This document shows, piece after piece, positions 8,507-17,909 of a DNA stretch of 64,000 nucleotides. Positions within the stretch are counted from its first letter, which is position 1. Every line of letters begins with the position of its first letter. A program made the translations under genes and the position numbers. The stretch is from Rhodanobacter sp. Soil772 (GTDB lineage: Bacteria > Pseudomonadota > Gammaproteobacteria > Xanthomonadales > Rhodanobacteraceae). The stretch is taken from the NCBI RefSeq assembly GCF_001428385.1, contig NZ_LMSK01000004.1, forward strand, positions 132,275-196,274. The letters run 5' to 3'. The notes under the pieces are model-generated. The model searched no databases and was not told the DNA's origin. It was given only the letters and a program-made list of their open reading frames with translations.

Positions 8507-8566
8507 GCGGCGTGTCCGGCAGCAAAACCCGTATTATGCGCCGGGCGATCATGACGGAGATGCGCT

Positions 8567-9337
8567 GTGAGCCCAGCCGAACAGCGCGAAAATCAGCGGC
8601 GCCGTGGTGGCGAACCGTTTCGACCGGCGCAGCACGCAGGCATAACGGCTGCGCTGTTCATCGCCGGCACCGACACCGGCATCGGCAAGACCCATGCGGC
8701 GTGTACGCTGCTGCACGCGCTGCGTGCGGCGGGATACAGCGCCTGCGGCATGAAGCCGGTCGCCAGCGGCTGCGTGGAAACCGCGAACGGCCTGCGTAAC
8801 GATGATGCGCTGGCGCTGCAGGCGGCGAGCAGCGATGCAAACCTGCCGTATGCGCTGATCAACCCGGTGGCGCTGCGCGATCCGCTGTCGCCGCATCTGG
8901 CGGCAGCGCACGATGGCGTGGAAATCTCTCTCGCGCCGATGCGTGCGGCATTCGACCGGTTGAGCGCCGGCCATCAACGCGTGGTGATCGAAGGCGTGGG
9001 CGGCTGGCTGGTGCCGCTGGCGCCGGGATTGTTCGCGGCGGACATTGCGAAGCAGTGGCGATTGCCGGTGATTCTGGTGGTCGGGCTGCGGCTGGGCTGC
9101 CTCAACCATGCCCTGCTCAGCGCACGCGCGATCCTGGCCGATGGCTGTCACTTGCTGGGCTGGATCGGCAACCGGGTCGATCCGGCGATGGACGCGCCGG
9201 AGGAAAACCTGGCCACGCTGCGCGAACTGCTGCCGGCGCCGTGCCTGGGCGTGCTGCCGCATGGAGTGGCGCCGGCGCAGGCGGCTGGCGAGCTGGCGGC
9301 AGCGGTGTCGGCCTTCACATCGGTCGTGCTTGGATAG
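8567..9337 (+). CDS. bioD: Dethiobiotin synthetase
   Basis: 256 residues. The P-loop is GTDTGIGKT (residues 34-42), followed by the substrate-site pattern KPVASGC and EGVGGWLVPL, and later NRVDP in the nucleotide-base pocket. It catalyses ATP-dependent carboxylation of 7,8-diaminopelargonate to dethiobiotin, the penultimate step of biotin synthesis. The start is a GTG at 8567, a few bases after a GGAGA-like ribosome site; it adds about 25 residues before the conserved core, so a later start is possible. No other bio gene is near. Confidence 0.9.
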   Translation: MSPAEQRENQRRRGGEPFRPAQHAGITAALFIAGTDTGIGKTHAACTLLHALRAAGYSACGMKPVASGCVETANGLRNDDALALQAASSDANLPYALINPVALRDPLSPHLAAAHDGVEISLAPMRAAFDRLSAGHQRVVIEGVGGWLVPLAPGLFAADIAKQWRLPVILVVGLRLGCLNHALLSARAILADGCHLLGWIGNRVDPAMDAPEENLATLRELLPAPCLGVLPHGVAPAQAAGELAAAVSAFTSVVLG

Positions 9338-9364
9338 GCACCGGTTCCCATCGTCGGAGGCAAC

Positions 9365-9712
9365 ATGGCCCGCAACCACTACTACCTTTCGATCGCCGAC
9401 CTGGCTCACGCGCGCGGCGCCGATCCGCGCTTTGCGTACGACGGCGCCGGCCCGAACGATTTCGCCGTGGCACTGCAGCAGGCCTTGCGCGACGACGGCC
9501 TGTTCCAGCGCTGGCGCGCGGTGCAACCCGATCCGGATGCGGTGGACGACAGCCTCGGCGCCATCGACCCGGCGGCGCAGGTAAATGCCCGGGTCGCCGA
9601 CTTGCGTACCGACGTGGACCTGGTCACCGACTTGCCGATGAGCGTGGTGCGCCATCGGCTGTACCTGCTGATCGGCGCGGCGTGGCAGCTGCGCGACCTG
9701 CGCGCGGCTTGA
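9365..9712 (+). CDS. Conserved-looking hypothetical protein
   Basis: 115 residues, soluble, with no signal peptide or membrane segment. The start at 9365 follows a good GGAGG site (9356-9360). It contains an acidic, Ala-rich middle and a basic hydrophobic C-terminal helix (RHRLYLLIGAAWQL). It lies 27 bp after bioD on the same strand, so it is probably co-transcribed. I do not recognise a family. Confidence 0.65.
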   Translation: MARNHYYLSIADLAHARGADPRFAYDGAGPNDFAVALQQALRDDGLFQRWRAVQPDPDAVDDSLGAIDPAAQVNARVADLRTDVDLVTDLPMSVVRHRLYLLIGAAWQLRDLRAA

Positions 9713-9812
9713 GCGCAGGATTCTGCGCCGTTTGGAAAGTACCCGCGCTGTCGGTACAGTCGGCGGCTATGACTTCCGTACCCGGCAACGGGCACACCAC
9801 TTGGGGAACCCG

Positions 9813-12008
9813 ATGCTTCGTCTGCGCATGATTGTGATCGCCACCACGATGGTCCTGGCTGCCTGCTCGCAGCCGCCGAACGAGGCCGCCAACCCGCCCG
9901 CACCGGCGGCCTCGACCGCGTCCGCCAGCAGTACCGCAACGGCCACCACCGACATGACCAGCAACCCGTTCTACGCCGCCAGCACGCTGCCGTTCCAGGC
10001 GCCGCCGTTCGACAAGATTCATGACGGCGACTATCAACCGGCGATCGAGGAGGGCATGAAACAGCACCTGGCCGAGATCGAGAAGATCGCGGACAACCCG
10101 GAACCGCCCACGTTCGAGAACACCTACGTGGCGATGGAGAAATCCGGCGCCATGCTGCATCGCGTGATGGCCGCGTTCAACGCGGTCACCGGCGCGAACA
10201 CCAACGACACGCTGCAGAAGGTGCAGGAAGAGGAAGCGCCGAAACTGGCCGCGCACGAGGATGCGATCCATCTCGACAGCAAGCTGTTCCAGCGCGTCGA
10301 GACGGTCTACAACCAGCGCGACACGCTCAAGCTCGATGCGGAGTCGGCGCGCCTGGTCGAGGTGGTCTACAAGGACTTCGTGCACGCCGGCGCGAAACTC
10401 TCCGACGCCGACAAGGCGAAGCTGAAGGACCTCAACAAGGAAGAGTCGACGCTGAGCACCGCGTTCACCAACAAGCTGCTGGCCGCCACCAAGGACGCCG
10501 CGCCGGTGATCGCCGACAAGGCGAAGCTGGCCGGCCTGTCCGACGCCGAGCTTGCCGCGGCGGCCCAGGCCGGCAAGGACCGCAAGCAGGACGGCAAGTA
10601 CGTGCTGACTCTGCAGAACACCACCCAGCAGCCCGAGCTGCAGGACCTCACCGATCGCGCCACCCGCCAGGCACTGTTCGAGGCCTCGTGGAACCGCGCC
10701 GAAAAGGGCGACGCGAACGATACCCGCAAGACGATCGAGCGGCTGGCGCAGATCCGCGCCACGCAGGCCAAGCTGCTCGGCTTCCCGAACTACGCGGCGT
10801 GGAAGCTGGACGACCAGATGGCGAAGACGCCGCAGACGGCGTTGAAGTTCATGCAAGACCTGGTGCCCGCGGTCACCGCCCGCGCGAAGGTCGAGGCGGG
10901 CGACATCCAGGCGCTGATCGACAAACAGCACGGCGATTTCAAGCTGCAGCCGTGGGACTGGAATTTCTACGCCGAGCAGGTGCGCAAGGCGAAGTTCGAC
11001 CTCGACGAAAACCAGATCAAGCCGTACTTCGAGCTTGACGACGTGCTGCAGAACGGCGTGTTTTACGCCGCCAATCAGCTGTACGGGCTGACCTTCAAGG
11101 AACGCCACGACATCCCGGTGTACCAGCCGGACATGCGCGTGTTCGAGGTGTTCGACAAGGACGGCCGCTCGATGGCGCTGTTCTATACCGACTACTTCAA
11201 GCGCGACAACAAGAACGGCGGCGCCTGGATGGACAACCTGGTCACCCAGTCCAAGCTGCTGGGCACCAAGCCGGTGATCTTCAACGTGTGCAACTTCAGC
11301 AAGCCGGCCGCGGGCCAGCCGGCGCTGCTGTCGTTCGACGACGTGATCACCATGTTCCACGAGTTCGGCCATGCGCTGCACGGCATCTTCGCCGACGAGC
11401 AGTACCCGACCCTGTCCGGCACCAACACGGCACGCGACTTCGTCGAGTTCCCGTCGCAGTTCAACGAGCACTGGGCGACCGATCCGAAGGTGTTCGCCCA
11501 TTACGCGAAGCACTACCAGACCGGCGCGCCGATGCCGCAGGCGCTGGTCGACAAGATGAAGAAGGCCGGCAAGTTCAACAAGGGCTACGAGATGACCGAA
11601 CTGGTCTCCGCCGCCCTGCTCGACATGAACTGGCACATGCTCGGCGCCGATGCGCCGCTGCAGGACGCCGACCAGTTCGAAGCCGCCGCGCTGAAGAAGG
11701 ACGGCATCGACCTCGGCTACGTGCCGCCGCGCTACCGCTCCAGCTACTTCCAGCACATCTGGGGCAACGGCTACGCCGCCGGCTACTACGCCTACCTGTG
11801 GACGCAGATGCTGGCCGACGACGCTTTCGTGGGCTTCAAGGAACACGGCGGCCTGACCCGCGAGAACGGCGACCGCTTCCGCGCGATGGTGCTCTCGCGC
11901 GGCAACACCGAGGAGCTGGCGAAGATGTACAAGGACTGGCGCGGCCACGATCCCGAGATCGAGCCGATGCTGGAGAACCGCGGCCTGAAGGACGCGCCAA
12001 AGCCGTAA
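9813..12008 (+). CDS. M3-family zinc oligopeptidase lipoprotein (Dcp/oligopeptidase A-like)
   Basis: 731 residues. The start at 9813 (ribosome site GGGGAA) gives a lipoprotein signal with LAAC and Cys18, then a Ser/Thr/Ala linker to about residue 48, then a full-length M3 peptidase. The zinc site HEFGH spans residues 516-520 and the third ligand Glu lies about 25 residues later. M3 enzymes of this type release dipeptides or cleave short peptides; E. coli Dcp and OpdA are mostly soluble, so the lipid anchor points to periplasmic peptide turnover. A strong terminator follows at 12032. Confidence 0.9.
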   Translation: MLRLRMIVIATTMVLAACSQPPNEAANPPAPAASTASASSTATATTDMTSNPFYAASTLPFQAPPFDKIHDGDYQPAIEEGMKQHLAEIEKIADNPEPPTFENTYVAMEKSGAMLHRVMAAFNAVTGANTNDTLQKVQEEEAPKLAAHEDAIHLDSKLFQRVETVYNQRDTLKLDAESARLVEVVYKDFVHAGAKLSDADKAKLKDLNKEESTLSTAFTNKLLAATKDAAPVIADKAKLAGLSDAELAAAAQAGKDRKQDGKYVLTLQNTTQQPELQDLTDRATRQALFEASWNRAEKGDANDTRKTIERLAQIRATQAKLLGFPNYAAWKLDDQMAKTPQTALKFMQDLVPAVTARAKVEAGDIQALIDKQHGDFKLQPWDWNFYAEQVRKAKFDLDENQIKPYFELDDVLQNGVFYAANQLYGLTFKERHDIPVYQPDMRVFEVFDKDGRSMALFYTDYFKRDNKNGGAWMDNLVTQSKLLGTKPVIFNVCNFSKPAAGQPALLSFDDVITMFHEFGHALHGIFADEQYPTLSGTNTARDFVEFPSQFNEHWATDPKVFAHYAKHYQTGAPMPQALVDKMKKAGKFNKGYEMTELVSAALLDMNWHMLGADAPLQDADQFEAAALKKDGIDLGYVPPRYRSSYFQHIWGNGYAAGYYAYLWTQMLADDAFVGFKEHGGLTRENGDRFRAMVLSRGNTEELAKMYKDWRGHDPEIEPMLENRGLKDAPKP

Positions 12009-12031
12009 GCGGCACGCCGCTTCTGCATGCA

Positions 12032-12065
12032 GATCAGGCCCGCCTCGTGCGGGCCTGATCTTTTT
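12032..12065 (+). terminator. Rho-independent terminator after the M3 peptidase gene
   Basis: GATCAGGCCCG pairs perfectly with CGGGCCTGATC around a 7-base loop and is followed by TTTTT. Confidence 0.9.
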
Positions 12066-12156
12066 CGGCAACCCGTCATGGAAACGCTGCGGGGATGCCG
12101 TGCGGTCATCCTTCGCGTGGAATAATCGGGCATCGCCGACCGGAGTCGCCCAGCGC

Positions 12157-13992
12157 GTGGACAGCCATCATTTCCTGCAGACCGCGGTGGTGTTCCTGCT
12201 CGCCACCGTGATCGTGGTGCCGCTGACCAAGCGCTTCCGGTTGGGCGCGGTGCTCGGTTACCTGATCGCCGGCGTGGCGATCGGGCCGCAGCTGCTGGGC
12301 CTGGTCAGCGATACCGAAGGGGTCGCCACGATTTCCGAGTTCGGCGTCGAGCTGATGCTGTTCGTGATCGGCCTGGAATTGTCGCCGCAGCGCCTGTGGG
12401 TGATGCGCCGCTCGGTGTTCGGCACCGGCCTGCTGCAGGTGCTGGCGACCAGCGTGGCGATCGCCGCGGCGGGCTATTTCCTGTTCGGTCTTACCGGCAA
12501 GGGCGCGGTGATCGTGGGCGGCAGCCTGGCGCTGTCCTCCACCGCGTTCGGCCTGCAGATCCTGGCCGAGCGCAAGGAGGCCGGTTCCGCTTATGGCCGC
12601 CAGGTGTTTTCGATCCTGCTGTTCCAGGACCTGGCGGCGATCCCGCTGATTGCCGCGGTGCCGTTGCTGGCTTCCTCCACCGCGCAGGATTTCAACCTGT
12701 TCGCGGTGCTGCGCACGGTCGGGGTGATCGTGGCGGTGATCGTCGGCGGCCGCTACCTGTTGCGCCCGGTGTTCCGTTTCGTGGCGAAGGCCGATTCGGT
12801 GGAGGTGTTCACCGCCACCGCGCTGCTGGTGGTGATGGGCGTGGCCCTGCTGATGGAGATGGCCGGCGTCTCGGCCACCCTGGGCGCGTTCCTGGCCGGC
12901 ATGCTGCTGGCCGATTCGGAGTACCGGCACGAACTGGAATCGAACATCGAGCCGTTCAAGGGCCTGCTGCTGGGGCTGTTCTTCATCAGCGTCGGCATGT
13001 CGATGGACCTGTCGCTGCTGTTGCACCGGCCCGGGCTGATGTTCGGCCTGGTCGGCGCATTGCTGCTGCTGAAGAGCGTGCTGCTGTGGCCGCTGGGGCG
13101 GCTGCTGGGCGGGCTCAACCGTTCCGACACGCTGCGCCTGGTGGTGCTGCTGGCCTGCGGCGGCGAGTTTGCGTTCGTGGTGCTGCGCCAGGCGGCCGAG
13201 CAAGGCCTGATCGGCGTGGCCCAGCGCGACGCGCTGGTGCTGGCGATCACCTTGTCGATGGCGCTGACCCCATTGCTGGTGGTGCTGGCGGCGAAGGCGC
13301 TGAACGTGCGGCCGAACAAGCCGACGCGCGAGTTCGATGCGATCGAGGCCGACACGCCGCGGGTGATCATCGCCGGCTTCGGCCGGGTCGGCCAGATCAT
13401 CGCCCGCGTGCTGCGCGCGCAGAACATTCCGTTCGTGGCGCTGGAGCATTCGGCCGACCAGGTGGACCAGTCGCGCCGCTTCGGCAGCGTCAACCTGTTC
13501 TTCGGCGACCCGGCGCGGCCGGAGCTGCTGCGCGCGGCGCGGGCCGACAAGGCCGAGGTATTCGTGCTGGCCACCGACGACCCGGAGGCGAACCTGCGCA
13601 CCGCGCGGCTGGTGCGGCGGCAGTACCCGCACCTGAAGATCATCGCCCGCGCGCGCAACCGCCAGCACGTGTTCCGGCTGATGGACATGGGCGTCGCGGA
13701 ACCGATCCGCGAGACCTTCCACTCCAGTCTCAAGATGACCCGCAAGACGCTGGAGGCGCTGGGCCTGCCGCACGAGCTGGCGGCCGACCGGGTCGAGCGC
13801 TTCCGCCGCTACGACGAGGAACTGCTGAAGAAGCAGGCGCTGGTCTACGACGACGAGACCAAGCTGATCCAGAGCACCCGCGACGCGCTGGTCGACCTGC
13901 AGCGTTTGTTCGACGCGGATGCCGAGCGCAGCGCGCAGCGTGAGCGCCAGCGCGACGCGGGCACGCCGCTGACCAGCGAGGAAGAGGAGTAA
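12157..13992 (+). CDS. Kef-type K+/H+ antiporter (CPA2 family) with RCK domain
   Basis: 611 residues. Residues 1-385 form a monovalent cation:proton antiporter-2 domain with about 12-13 membrane segments (GYLIAG, SSTAFGLQ, LFFISVGM). A Rossmann RCK_N domain begins near residue 402 (VIIAGFGRVGQ), followed by a charged C-terminal tail. Its role is potassium efflux coupled to proton entry, as in KefB/KefC during electrophile stress. The GTG at 12157 is used because upstream in-frame codons include the preceding ribosome site (CGGAG). No KefF/KefG-like ancillary gene is adjacent, so glutathione gating is uncertain. Confidence 0.88.
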   Translation: MDSHHFLQTAVVFLLATVIVVPLTKRFRLGAVLGYLIAGVAIGPQLLGLVSDTEGVATISEFGVELMLFVIGLELSPQRLWVMRRSVFGTGLLQVLATSVAIAAAGYFLFGLTGKGAVIVGGSLALSSTAFGLQILAERKEAGSAYGRQVFSILLFQDLAAIPLIAAVPLLASSTAQDFNLFAVLRTVGVIVAVIVGGRYLLRPVFRFVAKADSVEVFTATALLVVMGVALLMEMAGVSATLGAFLAGMLLADSEYRHELESNIEPFKGLLLGLFFISVGMSMDLSLLLHRPGLMFGLVGALLLLKSVLLWPLGRLLGGLNRSDTLRLVVLLACGGEFAFVVLRQAAEQGLIGVAQRDALVLAITLSMALTPLLVVLAAKALNVRPNKPTREFDAIEADTPRVIIAGFGRVGQIIARVLRAQNIPFVALEHSADQVDQSRRFGSVNLFFGDPARPELLRAARADKAEVFVLATDDPEANLRTARLVRRQYPHLKIIARARNRQHVFRLMDMGVAEPIRETFHSSLKMTRKTLEALGLPHELAADRVERFRRYDEELLKKQALVYDDETKLIQSTRDALVDLQRLFDADAERSAQRERQRDAGTPLTSEEEE

Positions 13993-14013
13993 GACCGGCG
14001 CTTCCGGGCGTCC

Positions 14014-17000
14014 CTAATCCGACGGCTGCGCCGGCCGGCGCAGGGTCTGCCGCACGCTGGGGATCGCGCCGCTGCGCGCGGCCAGTTCGTGGGCGATGTC
14101 GACGTAGCCCAGCTGCCGCGCCACGTCGGCCGCGGTGCGCCCGAACGCATCGGCCGCGTTGCGGTCGGCGCCGCGCGACAGCAGCACGCGCGCCGGCGGC
14201 AGCAGCGCGTGCATGGCGCAGGCGTGCAGCGCGGTGACGCCGCGCTGGTCGGCGTGTTCCACCCTGGCGCCGGCATCCAGCAGCAGCGGCACCAGTGCAC
14301 CGATGTGGGTGGCGTCGCATTCGCTGCCCGGGCGCAGCTGTGCGCCGAGCAACAGCAGCAACGGCGTCTTGCCTTCGTTGTCCGCGTGGTTGATGTCGGC
14401 GCCGTGCTTGAGTAGGCCGTCGAACAGGCGCCGCGCGCGCAGGCTGTCGTTGTGTTCGAAGCCGAACTGGGCGGCCGCGTGCAGCGCGCTGCGGCCGGCG
14501 TCGTCGACCGCGTTGACGTCGGCGCCGGCATCCAGCAGCTGCTCGGCGACGTCCGGATAACCCATGGCCGCGGCCACCATCAAGGCGGTGGCTTCGTTCG
14601 GCAGGCGCTGGTCGACCGCGACTTCATGTTGCAGCAGCAGCGCGACCAGGGCCTCGCGGCGCGCGGCCACTGCGGCGGCCAGCGGGGTCACGCCGCTGCG
14701 CGCGGCCAGCGACGGGTCGGCGCCGGCGTCGAGCAGGCAGGCGGCGATGTCGCGATGGCCGGCGCCGCACGCATGCAGCAATGCGGTGGCGTCCTGGCCG
14801 TCGCGGGTGTCCACCGCGAAGCCCAGTTCCAGCAGGCGTTGCACGCTGGCCAGTGCGCCGGCCTTGGCGGCGGCGGGCAGGTCGTCGGCGCGCAGCGCAC
14901 GGTTCGGCCGCGGCCAGTCGCGCCAGTCGAGCCAGCGCTCCACCGCCGGATGCTCCAGTGCCAGACCCAGCGGGGTTTCGCCGTTCGCGTCGGCCGCTTC
15001 GGGATTCGCGCCGTGGGCGATCAGCGCACGCACCAGCGGCAGCGCCTGCGCGCCGTGTTCCAGCGCGGCGAACAGCGGCGTGCAACCGTCGCGGTCGCGC
15101 GTGTTCGGATCGCAGCCGCGGGCCAGCAGGGCCTGCAGCAGCGGCAGTTGTGCGTTGACCACGGCCAGCTGCAGCGGGGTGCGTTCGCGGGCGTCCGCGC
15201 CGAACGGATCGGCGCCGCGTTCAAGCAGGTTCAGCGGCAGCGCGGCGCCCTGGGCGGCTCCGTTCAAGTGCACCAGCGCCTGCGCCAGCAGGCCGGTGCC
15301 GGCCGGGCTGGCACCGGCCTGCAGCAGGTCGTCCAGCGCTTCGGTGGCGTCCGGCAGTTGCTGCAGCAAGGCGTCGAACAGACGCTGGCCCAGTGGCGGC
15401 AGGGGCGGCGCGTCGGCGGTTTCGGCGTCGTCGATGCGCGGCGCTTCCAGTCGGGCTTCGGCATCCAGGCCGTGGTCGAGCAGCCAGCGGCGGGCTGCGT
15501 CGAGGCCCGGCGTGGCCAGCTCCAGGTACAACCGGGCCAGCTCCGGCTGCGGCCATTCGCGCACGCGCTCGACGAAGCCGGAGACGATCGCCCAGTGGCC
15601 GAAGCGCAACGCGTCGAGCAAGTGCGCCGGGGTGTCGCTGCCTTCGCCCAGCACGTCCTGGCTGAGGCTGGCCGGCAGCGGCGTGTCCGGATCGAGCAGG
15701 GCGACCAGGTCCCAGCGTCCGGCGGCGGCGGCGTGATCGAGCGCGCTGCGACCGTCGCTGCCGGCGGTCTTCGGCTCGGCGCCCAGCGCCAGCAGCGCGC
15801 GCACGGTTTCGCCGTGCGCACGCGGCGACTGGCAAGCCAGGGTCAGTGCGTCGCGGCCGTGGCTGTCGCGCAGGCCGGCGTCGGCTTTCGCCTCGGCCAG
15901 CAGCTGCACGATGCCGCCGGCACCGGCGCGCGCCGCTTCCATCAGTGCGCTGCTGCCGTGGCGGTCGACCAGGTTGACGTCGGCGCCGGCGGCACACAGC
16001 GCGCGGGCGATCTGCTCGTGGCCTTCGGCGGCGGCGCCGAGCAGCGCATGCCGTTGCCGCGCATCGACCGCGTTGACCGCGGCGCGATGCTTGAGCAGCA
16101 GCTTCACTCCTTCCACATCATCGTCGGCGATGCCGGCGGCGGCGACCAGCGCCGGCTCGCCGTTGGCCGGGGCCGGCTTGGCGCCGTGCTCCAGCAGGAA
16201 TTTCGCCAGCGGCCAGTTGGCGGCGCGGCAGGCGGTGGCGAGCGGGCTGATGCCGGCCTTGTTCAGCGCATTGATCGGTGCGGCAGCGTCCAGCAGCATC
16301 GCCGCCACGCCGGCGTCGGCACTGAGCACGGCGCCGTGCAGCGGCGTGTTGCCCTCGGCGTCGGTGACCAGCGGACTGGCGCCGTTGGCGAGCAGGGTCA
16401 GCACCGCCTCGGCGCGGCCGTGCCAGCTGTCGCGGGTGGCGGCCAGCAGCGGGGTGATGCCGCCGCTGGCGCGGTTCACGTCGGCGCCCTTGGCGATCAG
16501 CGCGCGCAGCAGGCGGGTATCGGGCAGCAGCGCGGCCAGCATCAGCACCGGGCGCTGGTCGCGGTCGTCGGCGGCGGGCGCGGTGTCGGGGTCGGCAGCG
16601 GCCTCGACCAGGGCCAGCGCGCGCTCGATGTCGCCGTCGCGGGTGGCGGCCAGCAGGGCGGCGGCCTGTTCCGGCGTGCCGGCGGTGCGTTCCTGCTCGC
16701 TCAGCACCGGACGCGGTGCGGCGGCCGGCGCGCGATCGGCACGCCGGCGCGGCTGGTGGCGTTCGCACAGCAGCGCGCGCAGCGTGCGGTTGGCGATCAC
16801 CAGGCAGCCCAGCGGCAACAGCAGCACGCCGTAGATCGCCAGCGCGGCGACGCGCGGCTCCGCCGGCAGCACGCCGTACAGGCCGGTCAGCGCGATCGCG
16901 CCGAACGCCAGCACCAGCAGCGCGAACGCGGCCGGCAGGAAGTGGCTGAAGAAACGTTCCTCGCGCGACAGGTGACGGCCGAACGCGATGCTGCGCAAGG

Positions 17001-17448
17001 TGGCGGTGAAGATCCACGAGCCGTCGCGCTGGCTCGGGTAGGCGTCGTCCCACACGAACACCAGGCCGAACGCCGGCCACAGCCGCCACAGCGCGACCAG
17101 CGCCAGCACCAGCGCCGCGGCCAGCACCAGCGCCGCGCTGAGGCTGGGTTCATGGGTCAGCTGCAGCATCGGCCAGGCGACCAGCACGAATACCAGCACG
17201 GTGTAGCCGGTGAACATCACCAGGTGCGCGGCGCCGCGGCGCAGTACGGTGCGGCCGAAGCGCGGCTCGGGGTCGAAGCCGATCGCGTGGCAGATCGCCG
17301 CCATGGTCAGCGCGTTCGCCAGCAGCAGCGGCAGCAGGGTCAGCGGATGGGTGACCAGGCCGGCGACGGCGACCGCGAGCAGGCCCGGAATGAACCAGGC
17401 CAAGGCATGCAGGAACGGAGGGCGGCGGCGCGATTTGGGCTGGGTCAT
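14014..17448 (-). CDS. Large membrane-anchored ankyrin-repeat protein
   Basis: 1144 residues. The N-terminal quarter (about 1-235) has six or so hydrophobic segments; after a proline/arginine-rich linker the remaining 850 residues are mostly ankyrin repeats, recognisable as repeated TPLxxA...LLxxGADxN units. About 80 residues in the middle are less regular and acidic (around VRALLALGAEPK to TADAPPLPP). Ankyrin solenoids bind proteins; here they would probably face the cytoplasm. The start at 17448 precedes the basic MTQPKSRRR. No enzymatic domain is seen. It is monocistronic between the antiporter and the YcgL gene. Confidence 0.85.
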   Translation of the reverse strand: MTQPKSRRRPPFLHALAWFIPGLLAVAVAGLVTHPLTLLPLLLANALTMAAICHAIGFDPEPRFGRTVLRRGAAHLVMFTGYTVLVFVLVAWPMLQLTHEPSLSAALVLAAALVLALVALWRLWPAFGLVFVWDDAYPSQRDGSWIFTATLRSIAFGRHLSREERFFSHFLPAAFALLVLAFGAIALTGLYGVLPAEPRVAALAIYGVLLLPLGCLVIANRTLRALLCERHQPRRRADRAPAAAPRPVLSEQERTAGTPEQAAALLAATRDGDIERALALVEAAADPDTAPAADDRDQRPVLMLAALLPDTRLLRALIAKGADVNRASGGITPLLAATRDSWHGRAEAVLTLLANGASPLVTDAEGNTPLHGAVLSADAGVAAMLLDAAAPINALNKAGISPLATACRAANWPLAKFLLEHGAKPAPANGEPALVAAAGIADDDVEGVKLLLKHRAAVNAVDARQRHALLGAAAEGHEQIARALCAAGADVNLVDRHGSSALMEAARAGAGGIVQLLAEAKADAGLRDSHGRDALTLACQSPRAHGETVRALLALGAEPKTAGSDGRSALDHAAAAGRWDLVALLDPDTPLPASLSQDVLGEGSDTPAHLLDALRFGHWAIVSGFVERVREWPQPELARLYLELATPGLDAARRWLLDHGLDAEARLEAPRIDDAETADAPPLPPLGQRLFDALLQQLPDATEALDDLLQAGASPAGTGLLAQALVHLNGAAQGAALPLNLLERGADPFGADARERTPLQLAVVNAQLPLLQALLARGCDPNTRDRDGCTPLFAALEHGAQALPLVRALIAHGANPEAADANGETPLGLALEHPAVERWLDWRDWPRPNRALRADDLPAAAKAGALASVQRLLELGFAVDTRDGQDATALLHACGAGHRDIAACLLDAGADPSLAARSGVTPLAAAVAARREALVALLLQHEVAVDQRLPNEATALMVAAAMGYPDVAEQLLDAGADVNAVDDAGRSALHAAAQFGFEHNDSLRARRLFDGLLKHGADINHADNEGKTPLLLLLGAQLRPGSECDATHIGALVPLLLDAGARVEHADQRGVTALHACAMHALLPPARVLLSRGADRNAADAFGRTAADVARQLGYVDIAHELAARSGAIPSVRQTLRRPAQPSD

Positions 17449-17519
17449 GGGGACAGTATAGAAATCGTTGGATGTGCAGACGGTAACCAAGTGTTAACGC
17501 CGGCGACATGATGCGCGAT

Positions 17520-17813
17520 TCACTCGTCCCGATCATTCCTCGGCGAATGCGTATAGGCGGGATGATTGGCGGCGGCCAGGGTTTCCTGCGGCGGCAATTG
17601 CAGGTGCCAGCCCTGCGCGCGCAGGTGTTCGAGCACCTGCTCGGTGTCCTCGACCGGCAGCCTGCGCTGCTCGTCCAGCTGCACTTCCATCACGAAGCGC
17701 AGTTCACCCAGCAGCAGCACCAGTGGCTCGGGCAGCGTGTCGAACGCGTCGCGCTGCGCCAGCCACAGGTAGCTGTCGGTCTTGCGCAGGCTGGCATAGA
17801 CGAAACATTGCAT
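17520..17813 (-). CDS. YcgL-domain protein
   Basis: 97 residues from the ATG at 17813: MQCFVYASLRKTDSYLWL matches the start of the YcgL family, which lacks any longer N-terminus, so the in-frame ATG at 17834 is rejected. Conserved features include the YLWL strand and the FVMEVQL strand. The family is small, soluble and of unknown biochemical role, common in Gammaproteobacteria. It lies downstream of the ALDH gene on the same strand after a 96-bp gap. Confidence 0.8.
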   Translation of the reverse strand: MQCFVYASLRKTDSYLWLAQRDAFDTLPEPLVLLLGELRFVMEVQLDEQRRLPVEDTEQVLEHLRAQGWHLQLPPQETLAAANHPAYTHSPRNDRDE

Positions 17814-17909
17814 GGCGAGACCCATCGGAGGCATGGCCGGGCCGGTCCCGGCACCATCCGCGAGGGTAGCAGGAGCGCGGCCGGCCGGCGGCGGGCCGCG
17901 GCCGCCGGT

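Noticed and set aside
17814..17834. Longer start for the YcgL gene (MPPMGLAM...)
   Set aside because: YcgL proteins begin directly with the first beta strand; the seven extra residues match nothing in the family.
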